Assembly (NCBI GenBank): GCA_947475795.1
Contig: CANJOX010000091.1
Span: forward strand, 1 to 10,341
Length of the DNA: 10,341 nucleotides
Direction: 5' to 3'
Source: Gemmatimonadota bacterium
GTDB taxonomy: Bacteria > Gemmatimonadota > Gemmatimonadetes > Gemmatimonadales > Gemmatimonadaceae
The notes under the pieces: generated by a model
The model's input: the letters and a program-made list of their open reading frames with translations, nothing else
Told to the model about the DNA's origin: nothing
Database searches by the model: none
Translations under genes and position numbers: made by a program
Shown here: piece by piece, positions 7,337 to 10,341 of the stretch
How the letters are laid out: every line of letters starts with the position of its first letter
How positions within the stretch are numbered: the first letter of the stretch is position 1

Positions 7337-7463
7337 TAATTCGGCCACGGTTGCGTCTCGTTTCATCCCGCGAGGCGGCCTCCGAGCGGTTTCGGACCGC
7401 CCGATGGCACGGCCGTGCTGCGACGCGCTTGCCGGCACCCTCTTCACCCGTACCGACCACCCC

Positions 7464-8036
7464 ATGGGCCGTTCCTGGATCGTCGCCGCGCAGGTCATGC
7501 TCGTCGCGATGGGATATGCCGTCCTCCGCTACGTGCTCCTGGGAGGCGTATCAGCCGACCGCCTGCCGGTTTTCATTACCAACAAAGCCGTTGCCGTGGT
7601 CGGCCTGGTCATGCTGGGCGCCGCCTCACTGGTGTCGGGGGCCCAGCGCGCGGCGTTCGGCGCCATCGGCTTCGGCTGCGTCCTGCTGCACCTGCTGCTG
7701 TCGCTGACCGTGCTGTCACCGGCCTATCTGGCGAAGCTCTATACCGCCGACGGCCGCTTTACGGCCGCCGCCGAGTGGTCGATGCTCGCCGGCGCCGTGG
7801 CGGCGCTGGTGCTGTACATGCTCTCCACGGCGCCGGCGAAGCCGACCGGCGCCCGCAGCCTGCGCCCCGGGGCCGGTCAGTTGGTGCTGGCCCTGACGGC
7901 CGTCCATGTCCTGGCGATCGGCTATCCGTCGTGGAGCCAGCCCGACACGTGGCCGGGGCACCTGCCCCCCATCACGCTGCTGTCGTTTGTGATTGCCGTC
8001 GGGATGCTCGCCGCACGGCGCGTTGCTTCCCGATAG
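7464..8036 (+). CDS. Polytopic membrane protein, ferric-reductase-like (putative haem b)
   Basis: This 190-residue integral membrane protein has about five or six hydrophobic helices: roughly 4-26, 40-58, 65-86, 103-121, 138-156 and 168-184. The layout recalls ferric-reductase-like/MsrQ (YedZ) domain proteins. A helix with FGAIGFGCVLLHLLLSL (H76) and a later helix with LTAVHVLAIGYPSW (H148) would supply haem-ligating histidines, followed by WPGHLPPITLLSF (H166). This family call rests on pattern memory and is moderate. The loop at 86-103 (PAYLAKLYTADGRFTAA) faces one side. The ATG at 7464 is chosen because the hydrophobic part begins right after it, although no Shine-Dalgarno site is visible. 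An in-frame ATG at 7404 also lacks one. The gene diverges from the susC-like gene and converges on the FAH gene. It may carry electrons in the inner membrane, but no link with the neighbours is shown. Confidence 0.7.
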   Translation: MGRSWIVAAQVMLVAMGYAVLRYVLLGGVSADRLPVFITNKAVAVVGLVMLGAASLVSGAQRAAFGAIGFGCVLLHLLLSLTVLSPAYLAKLYTADGRFTAAAEWSMLAGAVAALVLYMLSTAPAKPTGARSLRPGAGQLVLALTAVHVLAIGYPSWSQPDTWPGHLPPITLLSFVIAVGMLAARRVASR

Positions 8037-8081
8037 GATCACCGCCACCACCACGCCGCGTGCAGCGCCGCGGGACCCGCA

Positions 8082-8951
8082 CTACCGCGCGCCCCGCTGT
8101 GTCACACGATTGCGCAGGATGCCGACGCCTTCCAGTTCCACCTCGACCACGTCGCCGGCCACGATGCGTTTCGTGGTGCCCGGGGTGCCGGTGTAAATCA
8201 CGTCGCCCGGCATCAGGGTCACGTACCGGCTGATGTAGCTCACCTGTGCCGCCACATCAAAAATCAGGTCTTTCGTGCGCTGCGACTGCACCACCTCGCC
8301 GTTCAGGCGCGTCTGCAGCAGCAGGTCGTCGTAGTTCAGTCCGGTGATCAGCACGGGCCCCATGGGCCCGAAGGTGTCGGCCGCCTTCGCCCGGAACCAC
8401 TGGAGATCACTCTTCTGCCAGTCGCGCTCCGACACATCGTTGCCGACGGTGATGCCGAAGACGTACTGCTTCGCATCGGCGACGGACACATTCGCCGCCT
8501 GCTTGCCGATCACGATCACCATTTCCCCTTCGTAGTGTGCGTTGTTCGCGTCGGGGGGCAGCACGATGTTCTCGTCGTGCGCGATGATCGAGGTGGGTAG
8601 TTTCGCGAACAGGCCGGGATACGTGGCGGCCGAGCGCTCGCCGAGGTGCGTCTGATAGTTCAGCCCCACCGCGATCACCTTGGAGGGGGTAGCCGGCGCC
8701 AGCAGCTGCACGCGGGCCAGCGGCACCGTGCGACCGGTGCGTGTCGTGTCCAGCCACGGTGCGGCCCGCAGCTGCTGCACCGTGGTGCCGACCACGCGGC
8801 CGTACGACGTGACGCCGTCCACGCGGTAGCGCACGTAGGTCGTGACCTTCGGGGATTGGCCGGACAGCGTGGTGCCCGGCAACGGCGTAGCGGGGAGTGC
8901 CGCAGCGACCAGTGAGGCGAGCAGGAACAGGCGCAGGGGACGAACTGACAT
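8082..8951 (-). CDS. Exported fumarylacetoacetate hydrolase (FAH) family protein
   Basis: This 289-residue protein belongs to the FAH family, Mg/Mn-dependent enzymes that cleave or isomerise diketo acids in aromatic catabolism. The catalytic core looks complete: KVIAVGLNYQTHLGE (91-105), the metal ligands E141 and E143 in AHYEGEMVIVIGK, D172 in VGNDVSERDWQ, the conserved Lys region RAKAADTFGPMGPV (K189), and the C-terminal YTGTPGT (253-259). The unusual part is the N-terminus: residues 1 to about 30 are a hydrophobic leader (LRLFLLASLVAAALPATPL), so the enzyme is probably exported or membrane-anchored, whereas most of the family is cytosolic. GGAG lies 6 bases before the ATG. It starts 40 bases after the cyclase-family gene and is likely in one operon with it. 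Its exact substrate (fumarylpyruvate-like, hydroxyheptadienedioate-like or another) cannot be read from sequence. Confidence 0.92.
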   Translation of the reverse strand: MSVRPLRLFLLASLVAAALPATPLPGTTLSGQSPKVTTYVRYRVDGVTSYGRVVGTTVQQLRAAPWLDTTRTGRTVPLARVQLLAPATPSKVIAVGLNYQTHLGERSAATYPGLFAKLPTSIIAHDENIVLPPDANNAHYEGEMVIVIGKQAANVSVADAKQYVFGITVGNDVSERDWQKSDLQWFRAKAADTFGPMGPVLITGLNYDDLLLQTRLNGEVVQSQRTKDLIFDVAAQVSYISRYVTLMPGDVIYTGTPGTTKRIVAGDVVEVELEGVGILRNRVTQRGAR

Positions 8952-8991
8952 GATTGGCTCCGTCAGGCTAGGGAGTGGACGAACGCGACGG

Positions 8992-9816
8992 CTATTTCGT
9001 GCGCGGAACCATGGCGACCGCGCGCAGCGGACCGCCTGATCCCCCTTCGATTTTCATGGGCAGCGCGATCACGTACGCGCCCGTGGCCGGCAACGCATCG
9101 AGATTGGTGAGATTCTCGAGCCCCGGGACCTGCTTCGCCGCCGCGATCCGGTGGACCTGAAAGTCTTTCGACTGACCGATGTCTACCGACGCCACGTCGG
9201 CGCCCAGCACGGCCACTGCGCGCTCCTCCACCAGCAGGCGCGCCGCCTCCGCGCCGAAAGCGGGGAAGTGCAGCCGCGACGCGTCGTTCGGCGTGTCGTC
9301 GCCGAGATAGTCTTTCCGGTTCGGCCAGCGCGTACTCCACCCGGTGCGCAGCAGGACGATGGTTCCCGTCGCGATGCGGCCATGCGCCGCCTCAAAGGCC
9401 AGCACGTCCTCGCGACGCAGCGCAAAGTCGGGGTCGGCCGCCGCCTCGGCACGGACATCGATGACGACCGCCTGGGCCATGAGGCGTTCCAGTGGAATCT
9501 GCTCGGTGGCGTGCTGTCCCTCACCGAAGTGCAGCGGGGCATCGAGGTGCGTGCCGCCGTGCTCGGGGGACGCATAACTGTTGGCCGAGTAATACCACCC
9601 GCCGGGCGTCGGCCCCTTCGACAGCGTCTCGAGCGAGAACGCCGTGGGTGACGTGGGCCAGTAGATCGTCTGCGCATTGTACGCGTGCGTGAGATCGACG
9701 AGCTGATAGTCGGCGAACTGCAATGACGCGGGCGTGGCGGCGGCAGGGGGCTGCGCGCAGGCGGCCAGCAGCACGGCCGGCATCGTCGCCAGCCACCGGA
9801 TCGAGCGAACGGACAT
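8992..9816 (-). CDS. Cyclase/kynurenine-formamidase-family lipoprotein
   Basis: This 274-residue protein belongs to the metal-dependent cyclase family, which includes bacterial kynurenine formamidase (KynB) and isatin hydrolase. The metal motif is intact: HGGTHLDAPLHF (86-97) supplies H86, H90, D92 and H96. The later conserved His and Glu of the family appear at H222 (DFQVHR) and E234 (PGLENLTNLD). The N-terminus is a lipoprotein signal, hydrophobic and ending in LLAAC with C20 as the lipidated Cys, so the enzyme is membrane-anchored outside the cytoplasm. It would hydrolyse an N-formyl, cyclic amide or lactone bond, but the true substrate is not known. GGAG lies 5 bases before the ATG. It is the first gene of a two-gene unit with the exported FAH protein, which fits a shared degradative route for an aromatic or cyclic compound. 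It appears intact. Confidence 0.92.
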   Translation of the reverse strand: MSVRSIRWLATMPAVLLAACAQPPAAATPASLQFADYQLVDLTHAYNAQTIYWPTSPTAFSLETLSKGPTPGGWYYSANSYASPEHGGTHLDAPLHFGEGQHATEQIPLERLMAQAVVIDVRAEAAADPDFALRREDVLAFEAAHGRIATGTIVLLRTGWSTRWPNRKDYLGDDTPNDASRLHFPAFGAEAARLLVEERAVAVLGADVASVDIGQSKDFQVHRIAAAKQVPGLENLTNLDALPATGAYVIALPMKIEGGSGGPLRAVAMVPRTK

Positions 9817-9839
9817 CGGGACTCCACGGGAAATAGGCG

Positions 9840-9866
9840 CGCGTCGGCGGCATCGGCCGCCGCGCG
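9840..9866 (-). terminator. Hairpin upstream of cyclase gene (terminator of the kinase gene or leader structure)
   Basis: CGCG-T-CGGCGGC and GCCGCCG-CGCG pair as 11 bp with one bulged T around an ATCG loop. On the minus strand it is followed after four bases by CTATTTCCC. It lies 78 bases after the receiver stop and 23 bases before the cyclase ATG. It may end the upstream kinase transcript or fold in the cyclase leader. The tail is only mildly U-rich. Confidence 0.35.
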
Positions 9867-9874
9867 AGCCACGA

Positions 9875-9889
9875 GAATGCGGCGCATTC
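9875..9889. promoter_or_regulatory. Candidate operator palindrome GAATGC-GGC-GCATTC
   Basis: This perfect 6+6 inverted repeat with a 3-base centre lies about 58 bases upstream of the cyclase ATG, in the only non-coding stretch where its promoter could be. Form and position fit a repressor site, but no regulator is in view and no clear -35/-10 pair was seen nearby. Confidence 0.3.
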
Positions 9890-9944
9890 CCGGATCGCGG
9901 AAGGGGGAGCCTCCCGGCGGTCGCCCCGAATCAGCGAACGGTGG

Positions 9945-10341
9945 TCAATCCTCGCGGCCGAGCGCGCGCGACACGCCGCGTGTCAGCGACGTCACCGTGA
10001 ACGGTTTCGGCACGAAGGCGTCCATGTGATCGTGCAACGACCGCCGCGACACCTCGTCTTCGGTGTACCCCGACATATACAGCACGCGCAAATCCGGATT
10101 GATCACCCGCCCGCGCTCCGCGAGCTGATGCCCCGACATCTCCGGCATCACGATATCGGTCAGCAGCAGGTCCACCTCGCCGCCGAGATCTTCGAGCAGC
10201 CGCAGTGCCGTCGGCCCGTTCTCGGCCATCAGCACTGTGTAGCCCACTGAGCTGAGGGTACGCTTCACGAGGTAGCGCAGTGCCTGATCGTCGTCCACCA
10301 CGAGCACGGTCGCCGCGCCGCTGCGCGCCGCCGGCATGGCA
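9945..10341 (-). CDS. Response-regulator receiver domain, likely C-terminus of a hybrid histidine kinase (partial)
   Basis: This is a complete CheY-like receiver domain. Counting from the Met codon at 10337, the acidic pocket is D15-D17 (VLVVDDDQ), the phosphorylated Asp is D61 (LLLTDIVMPEMSG), the switch Ser is S89 (LYMSGYT), and the conserved Lys is K111 (VPKPF). The protein stops soon after the domain, with no DNA-binding part. The LTDIVMPEMSG and VLYMSGYTEDE wording is typical of receivers at the end of PAS-containing hybrid sensor kinases. The frame stays open to the right edge, so the Met at 10337 may be internal. A stand-alone 130-residue regulator remains possible, since the upstream ribosome site is outside the window. 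The gene reads towards the cyclase/FAH unit across a 128-base gap. Any control of these neighbours is only inference from position. Confidence 0.88.
   Translation of the reverse strand, partial: AMPAARSGAATVLVVDDDQALRYLVKRTLSSVGYTVLMAENGPTALRLLEDLGGEVDLLLTDIVMPEMSGHQLAERGRVINPDLRVLYMSGYTEDEVSRRSLHDHMDAFVPKPFTVTSLTRGVSRALGRED

Noticed and set aside
7176..7460. N-terminal extension of the susC-like protein to a start at 7460
   Set aside because: The extension is Arg/Ser-rich and would bury the signal peptide. The ribosome site at 7181-7185 and the candidate promoter at 7308-7336 lie inside it.
8037..8081. Terminator between the convergent membrane-protein and FAH genes
   Set aside because: Only short, imperfect GC stems such as GCGGG-A-CCCGC are present, with no usable loop or T-run. 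Nothing clear can be claimed.
9904..9915. GGGAG/CTCCC inverted repeat downstream of the receiver gene
   Set aside because: The arms are five bases and nearly touch, so no stable hairpin loop can form. It is probably a chance feature of GC-rich DNA.
1..10341. CRISPR arrays, tRNA or rRNA genes, insertion sequences
   Set aside because: No regularly spaced repeats, cloverleaf-like segments, transposase frames or flanking inverted repeats were seen on either strand.

Overview
The window is GC-rich (well over 60% by eye) and comes from a didermic bacterium: it carries TonB-dependent receptors, a SusC/SusD pair and two lipoproteins with lipoboxes. The GC content argues against a typical Bacteroidota. 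SusCD-like pairs and many exported hydrolases in GC-rich DNA suggest Gemmatimonadota, with Acidobacteriota as an alternative. This assignment is inference. No RNA gene, insertion sequence or CRISPR array was seen.

Layout: (1) 2-1099 (+) is the C-terminal barrel of a TonB-dependent receptor cut by the left edge. (2) 1106-1190 holds two hairpins, the second a perfect 23-bp stem between convergent genes. (3) 7175-1215 (-) is a four-gene run: a SusC-like transporter, a SusD-like lipoprotein, and two tandem creatininase-family proteins with signal peptides. The first two genes are close-coupled and the last two overlap by one base. A two-hairpin terminator or attenuator sits between susD and the creatininase pair. 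(4) 7176-7463 is a divergent intergenic region with a TTGACA element reading towards susC. (5) 7464-8036 (+) is a polytopic membrane protein that looks like a ferric-reductase-type haem protein. (6) 9816-8082 (-) is a two-gene unit: a cyclase/kynurenine-formamidase-family lipoprotein, then a fumarylacetoacetate-hydrolase-family protein with a signal peptide. (7) 10341-9945 (-) is a receiver domain, probably the C-terminus of a hybrid histidine kinase cut by the right edge.

How the genes may work together: SusC and SusD should capture and import an oligomeric or bulky substrate across the outer membrane. The four hydrolase-family proteins (two creatininase-like, one cyclase, one FAH) belong to families that are mostly cytosolic, yet each has an export signal, so they would act in the periplasm or at the membrane. 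Creatininase and cyclase families often act on amide or cyclic amide bonds and FAH proteins on C-C bonds. The window could therefore encode a periplasmic pathway for a nitrogen-containing cyclic or aromatic compound. The most unusual detail is that both creatininase-like proteins share the same non-canonical metal-site residues, which suggests a distinct exported subfamily.
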